From contig CM057009.1 of assembly GCA_029891345.1 (NCBI GenBank), positions 289,178,966 to 289,242,965 of the forward strand: a stretch of DNA of 64,000 bases, given 5' to 3'. A program made the position numbers and the translations under genes. Below the pieces are notes generated by a model, which saw only the letters and a program-made list of their open reading frames with translations, made no database searches and was not told where the DNA came from. This DNA is from Dryococelus australis (taxonomy: Eukaryota; Arthropoda; Insecta; Phasmatodea; Phasmatidae). Numbering within the stretch: the stretch's first letter is position 1; each line of letters begins with the position of its first letter. Positions 20,628-32,165 of the stretch are shown piece after piece.

Positions 20628-23153
20628 ATACTCAGGTTTTGCCATGTTACGCCGGAAATACGATTACTTACGGGTAGGTGCTTGATTTATGTTCCAGAAG
20701 TAGTTATACGTATTGTCTGGAGATGTGGAGAAGGGCGCGTTAAGGTAAATATTCATCAGACATACTTATACATTGCTTTGGAAGCCATACATACCTAGAG
20801 AAAACATTATCATTTGATAAGAGAATAAGAAATCATGATTCCTCACAAGTTTATTTCAGCAGATAAAACCACTTGAAAATATCGAGGACTTTATGAACAC
20901 CTTAAATTTTAACGGGAACGTACAGCAAATATACGGAAATGCAGTCCGTAATGATGAAAGAACTCAGCTTCACAAATACAAAACACGCAACCCCCGTATT
21001 CCTATAGCTTCGGGTATCGTTGCTGAACAACATAGACTGCCACTATCTAAAGAAGACGACACAAAATTCAAGTTAATTGAGGATTGTTATCTTGTGGATT
21101 CCGAGGTTTCTCCCGCGCATTTGCAGCTCTAAGTCACTGAACTTCACTCCTCTACAGTTTATCGGAATAAACACAAATAAACCAGTATTCAAGACTCAAA
21201 CAAGAGTTTAGAAGAAGTCAAGTTCAAAAATCTGCGAGATTGTAGTTTGCAGAGATTTAACATGTTTGGGAGTACCTGCATATGTAAACAGACCTTTTAC
21301 ACTATGAACCTCAATAAAAACATTTATTTCAAACATGAATACGTAGTACGATAAACTGTTTGCTAACAACATTAATGCATACATCACATTAACAAAATTT
21401 AAAAAGAGTTAGAAACCCTGAAAAAGTGTACTCTGTAATTTTACTTTGTAATTGTAGCTAGTAGGGGTTATCAATGTAATATTCTAACATTACTGATATA
21501 ATTACATTGTGTATAAGAATATTAACTAATAACTGTATTAATTGATATATAAGTTATTATCTTTATGTATTATTTTTATTATTTATAAATTTCTATATAA
21601 TTTATTTGCAATATAGTTAGTGTTAAACATTTATTCATGTTTAATTTTGAAATGCGAAGTGCTAAATGCTAAAAGCCTAAAACATATATGCGGCCCGAAG
21701 AATATTAACATATTATAAATTTGGTCCCCACATTCTGCCAAATTGTGCAAGTCTGATCTGCTATATGCAGCTTTCTTAACCACAATAACCAGAAAACTGT
21801 AATTTCTGCAGCAGTCGAGATAGCCACGCTAGTAAGACCTATCCATCCTATCATCAAATACGAGCATCAGGCAACACTTCAAATACACACTCTGTATGAT
21901 AAACTGGCTCATGAGACTGCCGTAGACACCTATAACAAAATTATTCCAAAAATGTCGATGTGAATGTTGTAGTTGAGTGGTTAAGAGTCACAACCTACCG
22001 ACTTTTTATGACTTGGATTCTAAACCTCGTTCAATGAAATAAATTTTAATTTTTATTAATATTCTTATAGACAGTAGAACACGCACAGAACGGAAACTAA
22101 CAATCTATTATTATTTGTTTCTTTTTTTTACTAAGATTACAGGAAACCAACTAGGAAATGAACGGAGTGGTTCACTGAATTAACACACTCTAAATTCGTA
22201 TAAGTGGAAAAGCACTGATTCTTAGTGAAATTAAACTAGTAGAGTCAGTGGAGATGGCTGCTTCCACAATCAGTTGAAAACCACTGGTTGTTTCAGTGAA
22301 ATAACTTAATTGCGAGTGGCGAATTAAATATGGTTTTTTATTGAATTTTGGCAAATAATCACGAGACATGTACATACATATTTCGTTACTAACTGTTTTT
22401 ATTGTGCAGTTAAACTAATTTAAAAAGGAGAAGTAAAAACCATTTGCGGTGTTCAGGATTTCGAGAATGTGTAGCTTTGAATTGTACGACTTTTCGTTTC
22501 GTTTTTGTTGAATTAGTAGCTTCCTCAGTGTAAAAAAAAACATAGCCCGTGTGATTGCACTCAGTTCACATCATTCAATGCAGTTCGAACCTACACACCG
22601 AGTGAGTGCTATGATGATTACGTGTAAACGACGGAATGAAAGACTGAACGTTCACGTTTCCTTGCAAAATAATATTATAAAATAAAAAACTCACAGGAAA
22701 ATATATTCTTTAAAAGTTTAATTAGTTTATCCTTTTGTTTTTTCATTTGATACACATTTCTTAACAAATAAAACCAGTAAAAACAAGTCACTGAAGAACA
22801 GCGAATGTAATTGCTGATGAATCAGCGGGAAATGTCTCTGAATCGATAATGCAAAGGAAAACTGAAATTTTTAAAACCAATTCATTAGTTAAATTGACTG
22901 AGGTAACTGTTGAATAAGTCAGATGCTTGAAACTGATTAGAATATTGAAATTCTCACTATTCAAATTTAGAGTTCAAAAGTTCTGTGAAATGTACGGAAA
23001 GTGCGTTATTTGAAATCTATCTGTCCGTAATTTTATGGAGAGTTTATGGAGACTTCTGGATAAATTTTAACCAGCACTAATCCGTAAAACGAGGAGAAAT
23101 TTTTTTTCAGTGAATGTCTGCCTATTTAGTTCATTTGAAACCAATTCACTTAA
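20628..23153. other. No gene; one tRNA-like remnant
   Basis: A 2.5-kb AT-rich stretch. The plus-strand frame at 20893-21132 (79 codons) has no motif I recognise and no supporting context. A degraded tRNA-like sequence sits at 21965-22035. Confidence 0.45.
21965..22035 (+). repeat. tRNA-like remnant
   Basis: Contains gttgtagttgagtggttaag, a good polymerase III A-box-like word (AGTTGAGTGGTTAAGAG), and a weak B box ttggattctaaacc about 35 bases later, followed by an AT-rich tail. It is probably a degraded tRNA-derived SINE head rather than a functional tRNA, because the stems are poorly paired. Confidence 0.35.
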
Positions 23154-23310
23154 CCCGTTCGGTCACACATTCATTTCTGGGTCCTAGTGTTGCAATAACC
23201 ATATTTTTTTTATATGTGCTGTACTTGAACTCCGCATTTTTCTCACTGTCAGTGATCAACGTGCTGCGTGCATGATGATATTGGCATTAATAATTATATT
23301 CTTCAAAGAA
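23154..23310 (-). mobile_element. Family F fragment, copy 3
   Basis: TTAA at 23150-23153 precedes cccgttcggtcacacattca. The following block (tgttgcaataaccatat, tatatgtgctgtacttgaac) matches the reverse complement of the right half of the F copy at 12.57-12.84 kb. The other end was not found, so it is truncated. Confidence 0.6.
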
Positions 23311-23768
23311 GTACAGAAAATACCACAAATCCGGAATAGACACAAAAAAAAAGACTTTGATAGTATTAAGTACAGTTGACTTTCTTTATACAGTATCGGT
23401 ATTAACTTCCATTCATTTTAAACTTGTCCACGAACGTGAATGCTCAGACAGAATGGGCTAAGGTGAGTAACTGCAAACAACAACAGAACTATAAATTGAG
23501 CACTTTTGAGAAACCGTCTAGTTTAATTAGATATGCTCGCGATCTCCTTCAGCTTCATTTAAAAACTGACGTTTTCATGGACCTGTTCACACAATTTTCT
23601 GGTCACACAATTTTCTGTTCACACAAAACAAAGACCAAATCTGCCATGGCAAAAATGGATGATAGAATTAAATAAAACGGGCCGAATACCTAGTAAAGAA
23701 ATATAAATTCTGTACCTAATCAACAAATGGGATGCAGAAGAAACCGTGCCACTGCAACAGAACACTTA
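23311..23768. other. No gene; isolated A/B-end-like word
   Basis: gaactataaattgagcactt near 23487 resembles an A/B terminus, but no partner end was found. A short direct repeat (cacacaattttctg) occurs near 23590-23615. Confidence 0.3.
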
Positions 23769-24050
23769 AGAATACAGAAGTTTAAAAGTCCCTCTGATCC
23801 CGAAATCTAGCCGTACATGCAAGGGCAATGTCTTCACTGGCCAGCAAAATGGCGTAGCGCCGTTCACCGTCACATCCTGGCAATATACCTACCAGCCGGC
23901 AGCCCAACAAATAGGAAATTTTCCGCAGAACGCAGCGTAGAATAAAGATGAGGCAGACCAATCTCGCTGGCTGCGCACAACCAATCTCCGTGTCCCAACA
24001 TTGAACTGCTTTTCTGCCGACACGTCTAGCAAACACGGCATGGTTAGAAT
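23769..24050 (+). repeat. Family D repeat, copy
   Basis: Begins ttaagaatacagaagtttaa, then carries the D signature (cactggccagcaaaatggc, ccagccggcagcccaacaaa, ttttccgcagaacgcag). The right boundary is uncertain. Confidence 0.5.
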
Positions 24051-24183
24051 ATTAGGTTAGAAAACTGATTTCTAAACAAATGCTTTGATGTATATATACT
24101 TCCTCTGGCCAATTTGTAATGCAGTTTGTTTAAATGGAAATTGGTAAAATTATTTTAGTCATATAATAATGCTTGTCATTTGA

Positions 24184-24598
24184 CCCTTTGAGTATGGCAC
24201 ATAGTTACCGGCACTGAATACAAGGTTGAAGTGAGCTGCCTATATTCTCCACTACAGTAATATCAGTTGTGTTGGTCTCTATTGTTCACTTACCATCGTC
24301 CTATTGGTCCTGGCTACACCGGACACGCTTACATTACTCTGCAACGTTTATTATTGGCTGGCCTCAGCCAATGAAGTCGCGCGTTGACTGTGTGCCAATA
24401 AATGTGTCGCGAGAGATGTAACACGTTTTACAATCCAGTGGGTTCGTTTGAGAGATTGTAAAAAGTAAAAGTTTTATTTTAAGTCAATCAAGTCCAGCGA
24501 AGTAGTAAAACTATAAAATTGGGAGATGTGTTTTCATGAGCAAATAAATATCAATATAAACGTAGCGCCGAGTATATACGTTCCTAATCCTCAAAGGG
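24184..24598. mobile_element. Family F-like element, long variant
   Basis: Ends are CCCTTTGAG after TTGA on the left and CTCAAAGGG followed by TTAA (24599-24602) on the right. The interior (415 bp) is non-coding with several CCAAT/ATTGG words. The interior differs from the roughly 280-bp F copies, so this may be a separate TTAA-type family. Confidence 0.55.
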
Positions 24599-24689
24599 TT
24601 AAAAATTAAGATATAAACAAACTCTTTCATAACTGTTGACCATGTTACTTTGACAGTTGTATTCCTTTGAGGTAGGTCAACGTTGGGAA

Positions 24690-24870
24690 CATGCGCAGAA
24701 GAAGAATAAGCGGTCTATCTCATCTTTAGTCTATGGCATGCAGTATCCAATCATGGCCAATGAGATATACGAGACTGACTTCCTGAGCCTCGCGCAGCCA
24801 TTCAGCGCATAGGTAAGTTTACATCAAAGGAACGGCCATGACATTTGGCTTCTGTATATGCCTGCTTATC
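24690..24870. repeat. Family D-like fragment
   Basis: Contains gcatgcagtatccaatcatg, gccaatgagatatacgagac, and ends with the D terminal word as ggcttctgtatatgcctg. The left end is not clear. Confidence 0.4.
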
Positions 24871-24904
24871 TAATACAACTTTATTCAGCTTAGATGTTCA
24901 CTCT

Positions 24905-25775
24905 AAATATCTTCCGAACCGCTGAAGGTATCGATATTTTGATTTTAAAATCGTAAATTACACAACGGGGCTCATAAGTCACCGTCGACATCTGTTCCTA
25001 GACGTAATTAATCATTGAGATAACGATATCAACTTTGGAAACATGCCCATTTCTCTCAAAAGTGTAACATATTATTAAGTGGCAAGTTCATTGACGTGAT
25101 TATTTTGAAAATCCGACGAGCACTTTTTGAGATGTACTGCAAGGCTACAACTCTCTCGTTGCAATGAAGTGGACTTTGAAACAGCCACAATTGCTTGGTG
25201 AATCATGCTGTGAACATCAAATTAAACACACGTTGCCTGTAACATCAAAAATAACACCAACAAACAACTTACCCCGCTCAGCTACAGTCAAATGCATACA
25301 CCTATGAAAACTCCCTAATATGTTAAAAAGTGCTCGTCGGATTTTCAAAGTAATCACGTCACTGAATTCGCCGCTTAATAGTATGTAGATACATGTAAAA
25401 CTCATGTTATTATTTGGCATCAGGCAGAACTTCACCGAACTTTATATACCAAGGCCGGCGTCGTTTCTCAATTGGCTGTTGCAGAGATGTAAAGCCACTC
25501 CCATTCTGACTGACCTAGGGCGTGCCAAATAAAGTATGGTCCAATGAAAAACGCATTGCAAAGGTACACGTTTAATTTATAGCCAAATAGTAATGCGAAT
25601 CTTGCAGGCCTCTATTTTATGATATAAGTATAAATGAGTTTATTCCCATCAAAAAACAGAAGTTAATATCGTTATCTCAGTGCTTAATTACAACTCGGGA
25701 CAGACATAGATGGTGCCATATGAGCCACGTAGTTCATTTTACGAATCTCGAAACCTTCAGCGGTTCGGAAGGTAT
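24905..25775. mobile_element. Foldback element, about 870 bp
   Basis: Two long imperfect arms are inverted relative to each other. The left arm runs from tcttccgaaccgctgaagg (about 24912) through ctgttcctagacgtaattaa, tgagataacgatatcaac and on to gaaaatccgacgagcacttt (about 25107). The right arm gives the same words in reverse complement: aaagtgctcgtcggattttc (about 25327) through gatattaacg-type sequence to ccttcagcggttcggaagg (about 25753). The central part (25130-25320) is non-coding. Class is unknown; a foldback transposon or an old inverted duplication is plausible. Confidence 0.75.
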
Positions 25776-26530
25776 TTGAATAAATCTTTATAGTGTGCTA
25801 CTACCAAACCAATCACAAGGAACGAATGCAAGAAAAATAAAAGTGATATTAATGGTAAACATTGTAAACCATTATAAAATTTCTATTACACCTCCATGAC
25901 ATAGAAAATAATAAATCTAAATTTATTAGTCGTCGATTAAGTGAAAGTGCGAAACTGATTCAATTATAAATGTGTTACTATTAAAATAATTGTCACGTTG
26001 TTGTATTGAAAATAAAAAAACCGGTTTATTTGGTATTAATTTCCAACGCCAGACTTTAAATAAACATGTTACTACATATAAATGTTTTTCACAACTCGCT
26101 GCCATCGGTACTATATACAGAATGATTCACAGCACCCGTATCACACCATTTTCTCGGAAACAGCACGACACCGGTTGTTCGAGAGAAAATTGTAATAAAT
26201 AAACCCTATACGAATCATCGATTCATTGTAATTCAATTCACCCGAACATATCGGAGGTTGGGGTAAGTGGGATAAGCTTTGAAATTTGCAAATGGGAACA
26301 GGGGTCGAAAATGGCATCGTTGGATAAATCGTCTAAAAGGGAACCACGTTTACTAAGACAGTTTATTTCTGATGTGTATAGATTACACGCAATAAAACAA
26401 ATCATGTAAGTATATGGTTTGGCCGTACGTAGTTCATGCGCAATGACGATGAACGAAAACTATTATTATTATTAATACAATCAAAATGAAATCAACTAAA
26501 CATGTTGTTTTTCTGGCGTGCATATCTAAT
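25776..26530. other. No gene recognised
   Basis: AT-rich, with about 26.1-26.4 kb of mixed composition. It may include the distal end of the mariner-like element, but I could not place a terminus. Confidence 0.4.
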
Positions 26531-27862
26531 TTACGTACAATTAAAATGACGTACGATGTACTGTAAATACCGGTATGGTGTGAGAGGACCACTGTAAAAT
26601 GGGAACTGGGAACACACATTCGCACGCATCACCCATTGTAACTGTTCGAAATGTATACCATCCTGTATCAGACACGACTCAGCTCTCGTTCTTTCGTTCG
26701 TGGTTGACCTCAGCACAGCTGAGAGATACCCGTTCTTCTCTGATTCTGTCTTTCTGTCTTCTCTCGTTGTTGAAGGCACGAAATAGACGATGTCTTTAAT
26801 TCTCCCCCACAAACATGAGTCATTTGGGGACAAGTCTGGAGAACGTGGTGGCCAAGCTACAGGACCCATTCGTCCAATCCACCGTCTGGGGAATAACATG
26901 TCAGCACCTATCCGAGCTCTGCGTGACAAGTGAGCGGGGCAGCCATCCTGTTGAAGCCACAGTGTTAATCTCAGAGCGAGAGGGACATCTTCGATCAGCT
27001 GATACAAAATATTCTCTAGGAAATCTGCATAAGCTGCACCATTCAATTTCCCTTCAAAAAAGTATGGTCCTATGACACGATGTCTGAGAAGGCCACACCA
27101 AGCATTAAAGCTCCACACATTCTGGTTATCAATTTGACGGAGCCAATATGGGTTGACTGCAGACGAGTAATTGGCTTTATGTATGTTAACGTCACCATTA
27201 CTCTTGAATGTGGCCTCATCAGTCCACAAAAGGCTGCGATGGAAAGCACGGCTCTTGCTTAGGTACCAGTTGCAGAAATCAACGTGCTTAGGAAAGTAAT
27301 TATTCCCATGTTCTTGGTGCAGCTGTAAATGTTACGGATGTAAACAATTGCCAGGGAGGATTCTCCACACTGTACTTTAAGATAATCATGAGTCGCGGAC
27401 AATGTTCCCTGTAGAATCATGAGGATTAACTACAATGGCAGCAAGTACAATAACAGCCCCCTCGTCTCTCACAGGTCGTCTGATGCAACGACGTTTGTTG
27501 CGTGTTGGTTGCACTAGTCCGGTTGTGCGCACGCGACATGCAAGACGCTGGAAGACGTTCCACGAGTGATGGACGCGCTGTGGGTATCTCTCTGCGCACA
27601 AACGGGTAGCAGCTCTGCAGTTCCGACGACATTCTCCTAGTATCATGAGCATGTCAAATGCTTCTTCGTTTGTAAACGGCATTCCATTCGGAAAAGAACA
27701 CCTCAGAAAGACAATGTTTGACACTGAAACAACACACACGATCATTCGTTGCAATATTAACCGAATAAGTGTCTGAATGAACAGACTTTCAATTGTAAGT
27801 TAACTTGCATGCAAAACCTGCAGTTCCTGTAGATAGATAGATGGCGTATCTGCTTTCTGTGT
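26531..27862 (-). mobile_element. Mariner-like DNA transposon
   Basis: This holds a transposase pseudogene plus flanking non-coding sequence. The transposase-upstream end, read on the minus strand, is gcactacacagaaagcagat at about 27843-27862. The same sequence starts the internally deleted copy near 29.92 kb (ctaagcagaaagcagataag), which helps set this boundary. The downstream boundary is near 26.59-26.62 kb by comparison with that copy, which stops at gagtgttccca; the coordinate given is the open-frame end. Classical inverted repeats and a TA duplication were not resolved by eye. Confidence 0.7.
26600..27682 (-). pseudogene. Mariner-like transposase with in-frame stops
   Basis: The predicted start is MPFTNEEAFDML at 27682, an N-terminal helix-turn-helix domain of the type found in insect mariner-like proteins (DUF4817-like). 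The frame stays the same for the whole gene but is interrupted by TGA at 27386-27388 and two TAA codons shortly after. From 27229 a 232-residue open block carries the DDE domain: WTDEATF with the first D, WLQQDGCPAH with the second D, and WPPRSPDLSPND with the third, 41 residues after the second. All three catalytic residues survive. The spacing resembles DD41D mariner relatives rather than classical DD34D. The C-terminal part (QLQWV) seems complete. As written no full transposase can be made. Confidence 0.85.
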
Positions 27863-27956
27863 AGTGCTGCATTATTCTCCGCGTTTGTTTGGAATCAGTC
27901 TAATACCTACTGCACGAGTCCATGCAGAAAGGCGCACAGGTCACTGTTAGTACATA

Positions 27957-29292
27957 CACAGTAAAAAAAAATTGTAATTTTACACGAATGTACGTGGCAG
28001 CACTATCGCCACACATGTTCGTGTATTTTTACATGCACATATGTACGTGTACTTTTACTGTGTGTCCCATGTATATTTACAATTCAATGCCAGTGTAATT
28101 CTACTATATTTGTTATTCTTTTTACTAATCACTATGTTCAATCACAAGTACTCTGGATGTGTCATTTTAATCTTTCGTTATCAATATCAAGCCACATGAT
28201 AAAAATTTACACAAACTTTTTTAGTGTAATTTTTATCATACCTGTCAGTTTATTTTACTAATCATCACATTACTCCACATGTAATCTGTACATGTTATTT
28301 TACTATACTTGCTAATAATTTTCTCCCACACATTATAAATTAACACAATAATTGTTATGGTAATTTTACTACACCAGTGTGTTACAGTGTGTTCATCGTA
28401 CCTAATTACATGTTCACTGTAGGTGTTATGTTACCATGCCAGTCTATAATTTTATCTTATTATGATGTTAAATAACACGCTTTCCGTGCATGTAATTTGA
28501 CAATGTAAATTATAGATATCCTGCCACATACTGTAAATTTTAACAATCATCACAATTGTATTTTCTCACAAACTTGCAGTTATATTTAACTTCACAGGAA
28601 CATTCGTGTAATATTACCAATACTGTACTCGTTTTTAGGAAATTACACATACAAATGTAAAGTTACGTTAAATTTGTATGTGCAAATATACGCTCATATA
28701 CTTTCGAATTTGTGATTCTACACACTTGTTAATGTCAATATACCAGTATATTTGTGATTTTTTACTATAAGACTTTGCTACATTTTGAGTGAAATACGAA
28801 TACGTGTACTTTTACACTGATGTACGTGTTTTAATACAACATTGGCGTGGTTGAAAAACACACAGGTTTGGGGTTTTAGTGCCTTGCATTACGGTATTTT
28901 TACACATACTTTCGCATTTGTAATTTTACGCCCTTTTTAATGTTAATATACCAGTACATTAGTGTTTTTTACAGTAATATTGTACTGCATTTTGAATGAA
29001 ATAGATCCACACATAATGTTACACCGATGTTCATGTTTCAATATAACATTGGCGTAGTTATAAAAATACACAGATTTGGGTTTTAATCCTTCATGTTCGT
29101 GGACTTTACACGAAACTTCAAATTTGTAAATTTACACCCCTCTTATTGTTAATATACCAATACATTTATTCATTCACAGTATACAGTGCTGCAAATTTAC
29201 ACGAACTGTACTTCTTTTTATAAATTACACACAGAAAATGTAAAATTACCAAAATGTTGTACATGTCTTTTCACACTTTTTTTTTTACTGTG
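27957..29292 (+). mobile_element. Family E element, complete copy, 1336 bp
   Basis: Flanked by TA at 27955-27956 and 29293-29294. The terminal inverted repeats are CACAGTAAAAAAA and, on the right, TTTTTTTACTGTG. The interior has no open frame of note but is packed with TTTACAC/GTGTAAA words on both strands. It includes two tandem units of about 210 bases, recognisable by ccagtatatttgtgattttt (about 28743), ccagtacattagtgtttttt (about 28951) and ccaatacatttattcattca (about 29157). A second long copy lies in reverse at 48.97-50.78 kb. It is a non-autonomous DNA transposon; its superfamily is not clear from the ends. Confidence 0.8.
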
Positions 29293-29294
29293 TA

Positions 29295-29525
29295 GGCTAA
29301 TCACATTGAGTGAGCACTTTTAAAAGCCCTCTTATTTGGAATAATAGTCAATAAATATATTTTATTTTAGCCTTAGACGTTAATTTCTGAGTGGGGTGAA
29401 TGTAAACACGGTGGTTATTACTTACATGCCAATATTTATTTTAAAAGGTGGTTAAAGGAATTTAAAAAAAAATTGCTGAAAGAAAAAGTTACTAGGGTCT
29501 CAAAAGTGCTTTGCCGTGGACAGCC
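29295..29525 (+). mobile_element. MITE family B, copy 2
   Basis: Starts ggctaatcacattgagtgag directly after the E element's TA and ends ctttgccgtggacagcc followed by TA. Body: cttatttggaataatagtca and ggtgaatgtaaacacggtgg. The E and B elements abut across a single TA. Confidence 0.8.
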
Positions 29526-29615
29526 TATACCAAATCGAGTCTCACACTCCAACCGGAAATGCCGCAATAGCACACGTCTATCTGACGTGCGTAGTTTACG
29601 CACACTCAATTATTA

Positions 29616-29852
29616 GAGACTGGATAAATTCGTGAGTTCAATGACTGCATGCTAGACTCTACGTTCTTATTTACAAAACTGCCGATATCAACCGCACATT
29701 GGTTGTCTGCTGTCACAGTGGAAGGCGACAATTGGACACCTTTCTTCGGGAGGTGTCAAACACCGTGTGTGCCAATAGCCAACGTTATATAAACGCACGT
29801 GTTTTGAATTCTAGCTTGCCCCAAAATAAATTCGCGAATTCTTCAGGTCTTT
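29616..29852 (-). mobile_element. MITE family C, copy 4 (reverse)
   Basis: Left end gagactggataaattcgtga; right end aaattcgcgaattcttcagg then tct. Core cagtggaaggcgacaattgg is the reverse complement of the family core. Confidence 0.8.
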
Positions 29853-29921
29853 GCCAATGATACGTGGACAAACTTAACTGTTATTATTAGACTGTTTCCG
29901 AATAAAAGTGGGAAAAAAGGT

Positions 29922-30165
29922 AGCCCTAAGCAGAAAGCAGATAAGCCATCTACTACGTACAGGAACTGCATGTTTAGCATTCAAGTTATTTGACAATCGA
30001 AAATACGTTCATTCAGTCAGTCGTTCGTTAGAATCAGAGCAGCATATGGATCTCTCAGCTGTGCTGAGGTCCGTCGAGCAACAGCGAATATAAGACGGAG
30101 AGCAGAGTCGTGTATGATAAAGGATGGTCGACATTTCGAGTGCTTTGTGCGAATGAGTGTTCCCA
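29922..30165 (+). mobile_element. Internally deleted derivative of the mariner-like element
   Basis: The left part (ctaagcagaaagcagataag, acaggaactgcatgtttagc) matches the reverse complement of about 27776-27862, upstream of the transposase at 26.5-27.7 kb. The right part (cgttcgttagaatcagagca, tctcagctgtgctgaggtc, gagcagagtcgtgtatgata) matches the reverse complement of 26619-26710, the transposase 3' portion. About 1 kb between is missing, with the junction near 30021. This is the expected structure of a MITE born by abortive gap repair. The two copies lie about 2.2 kb apart in opposite orientation. Confidence 0.8.
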
Positions 30166-30167
30166 TA

Positions 30168-30745
30168 CTATAAAAAAATAAGTGTAAATTTACAAAAATA
30201 AATTTTGTTGATTTTACAATTTGTATGTGTAATTTGTAAAAACAACTACAGTGCGTGTAATTTTTCACAGATGTTCTTAATAATCTAGAGAGTATTACAT
30301 TTCTTTGGTCAAAATACAGGAATGTATGGCTTAATAAACACAATGTTGGTGTTAATTTACACATTTTCAAATATGTGGGAAAAAAAATTAAAACCTTCAG
30401 TTATGTATCGTTACTGCTACATATTCGTTGTATGAACACCAGCGTAAGTATAGTTGTACATCTTCAACTGAGTAATTGCACTTAGACCGTGCGTGTGTAA
30501 ACTTTCATTATACTCTGGAGTATCTGTGAACGAATATTTACACACGCAAAATTTCGATAACTTAAATTTGTATGTGCAGTTTGCTAAAAACGAGTACAAT
30601 ACTTGTAATTTTACACTAATGTTTCTGTGAATTCAAATATAATTACAAGAGTTTGCTTAAAACATGCGATCTTGCAATAGGAAGTAGAACTACTTCGCAC
30701 TCCTTTTGTGTAGTTCAACAAAAAAAAAAAATATTTGTACTACGA
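30168..30745 (-). mobile_element. Family E partial copy
   Basis: Matches the segments of the 48.97-50.78 kb copy in the same order: atgtgtaatttgtaaaaaca then the fork acagtgcgtgtaat at the start, and atttaaatataacta-like, gcttaaaacatgcgatcttg and ctccttttgtgtagttcaac at the end. The 210-base tandem units are missing, so this is a shortened copy. It abuts the mariner deletion derivative. Confidence 0.65.
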
Positions 30746-31404
30746 CAAGCAATTGTACATTTGTAAGCAATTTATCTGTATAAATAACACATGTTTTACA
30801 GTGCGCTCTGTCATAAAAACGCCCAGTTGGAAGTGCATCATTCAATTGTTCTTTCCAGAGTAGAATAACGTATAATTATTCCTGTTCATTTCAGTAATTT
30901 ACCCTTTGAGTGCTGCTGAAGCAAGATTGCGTTACAGAGAACATTACGAAAAATATTGTTAGTGTTTTCAGCAGGCTTGATGGTTTATATTAGGTGATAT
31001 ATGCTATTAGCAGAAAAAAAAATGGTGTAAATTTAGGAAACATGTTGGTAAAAAGTTATCCAGAAATCTTTGTAAAACAACCGACACTTCAGTTTTTGAA
31101 ATAACTGACTTTCCGTTAAATTTGCAAATTTCCATATAATTCACGAGTTCTCTCCGTACATTTCCTGCTAACTTTTTTTATATTTCCAGTGTATAAGATA
31201 TACTATAAAAAAGTTTATTTTTTTTTATGCGGAGTAAAAAAAATTAAAATTACAATCTTGAAGCGGGATTTGAACATTGCTATCACATCGTATTGGGATA
31301 TGAATGTTAGAGTAATTTAAATTTTTTTTCCTTTATAATAGCTTACATGTACCTCTCGCGGTTATACAGCGAGGTATCACAACATAATGATTACATTATG
31401 AATA
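30746..31404. other. No gene; tRNA-like word near 31260
   Basis: acaatcttgaagcgggatttgaacattgc near 31251-31280 resembles the T-arm (reverse strand GTTCAAATCCC) of tRNA-like remnants found again at 38.46, 46.55 and 55.93 kb. The rest is AT-rich without features. Confidence 0.35.
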
Positions 31405-31501
31405 GAGACCTGAAAAATTTGCGGATTCATTTTGGTACAATCTAGAATTCAAAATACATGTGTTCATATAACTTAGCTATTGATCCACGCCGTGTTTTTA
31501 A
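31405..31501 (+). mobile_element. MITE family C, truncated copy 5
   Basis: Begins GAGACCTGAAAAATTTGCGG after TA and matches C for about 97 bases (ttgatccacgccgtgttttt), then stops; the right half is missing. Confidence 0.7.
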
Positions 31502-32165
31502 GGACTCTAATTATGACAACAAAATGTAAATTCAGACAAATTATTTTGCTGAAATAACATTCTACAGTTCTATGTGCATATTCAAAACAATTATATCGCT
31601 GATGGGAGAAGTGAGGATACACTCGGAAATATGCACAAATATTAATTCCAAAACCAAAGTTTTAGAATATAAACTGTTGATTTAATTTTTATAAAAATAA
31701 TTACTTTTATGAGCTTTCTTTGTGGATTTATGGGACTGAATTTAACATGGTATGCACGAGTGTGCACAGTAGTTGGAACTCAATTCTTTCGGAAAATAAA
31801 AAAAACACGAGTGTGATCTTGAAACATTTTAATAACAATTTTAAAGACTAGTCAATAGCAAAAACTTGAATGGTTGTTTTGAACGTGAAACATATGTTTT
31901 ATGGTAAAATTTATAACGTAATTTTGTTAAATTCGCAAGTCAAATAATTACAATTTTGAAATTCTCTCTGATGAGGGACACCGAAATTTCCAGTTTGATG
32001 ACACATGGAAGTAGTTTAAATTCTCCAGTTTATAAATCCCCTATGCAGTCATCCCTTCTTCTGATATGTGCCCTTCTCTTCACAGCAGTTGGTAATTAGG
32101 AGGTTGATGTCTTGTATTTTAACTAACCACCACCATAAAATATGAAATCATTTTACTTCACCATA
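31502..32165. other. No gene recognised
   Basis: AT-rich spacer between two C copies. Confidence 0.4.

Noticed and set aside
26815..27262. Plus-strand frames opposite the mariner-like transposase
   Set aside because: They are antisense shadows of the DDE domain on the minus strand.
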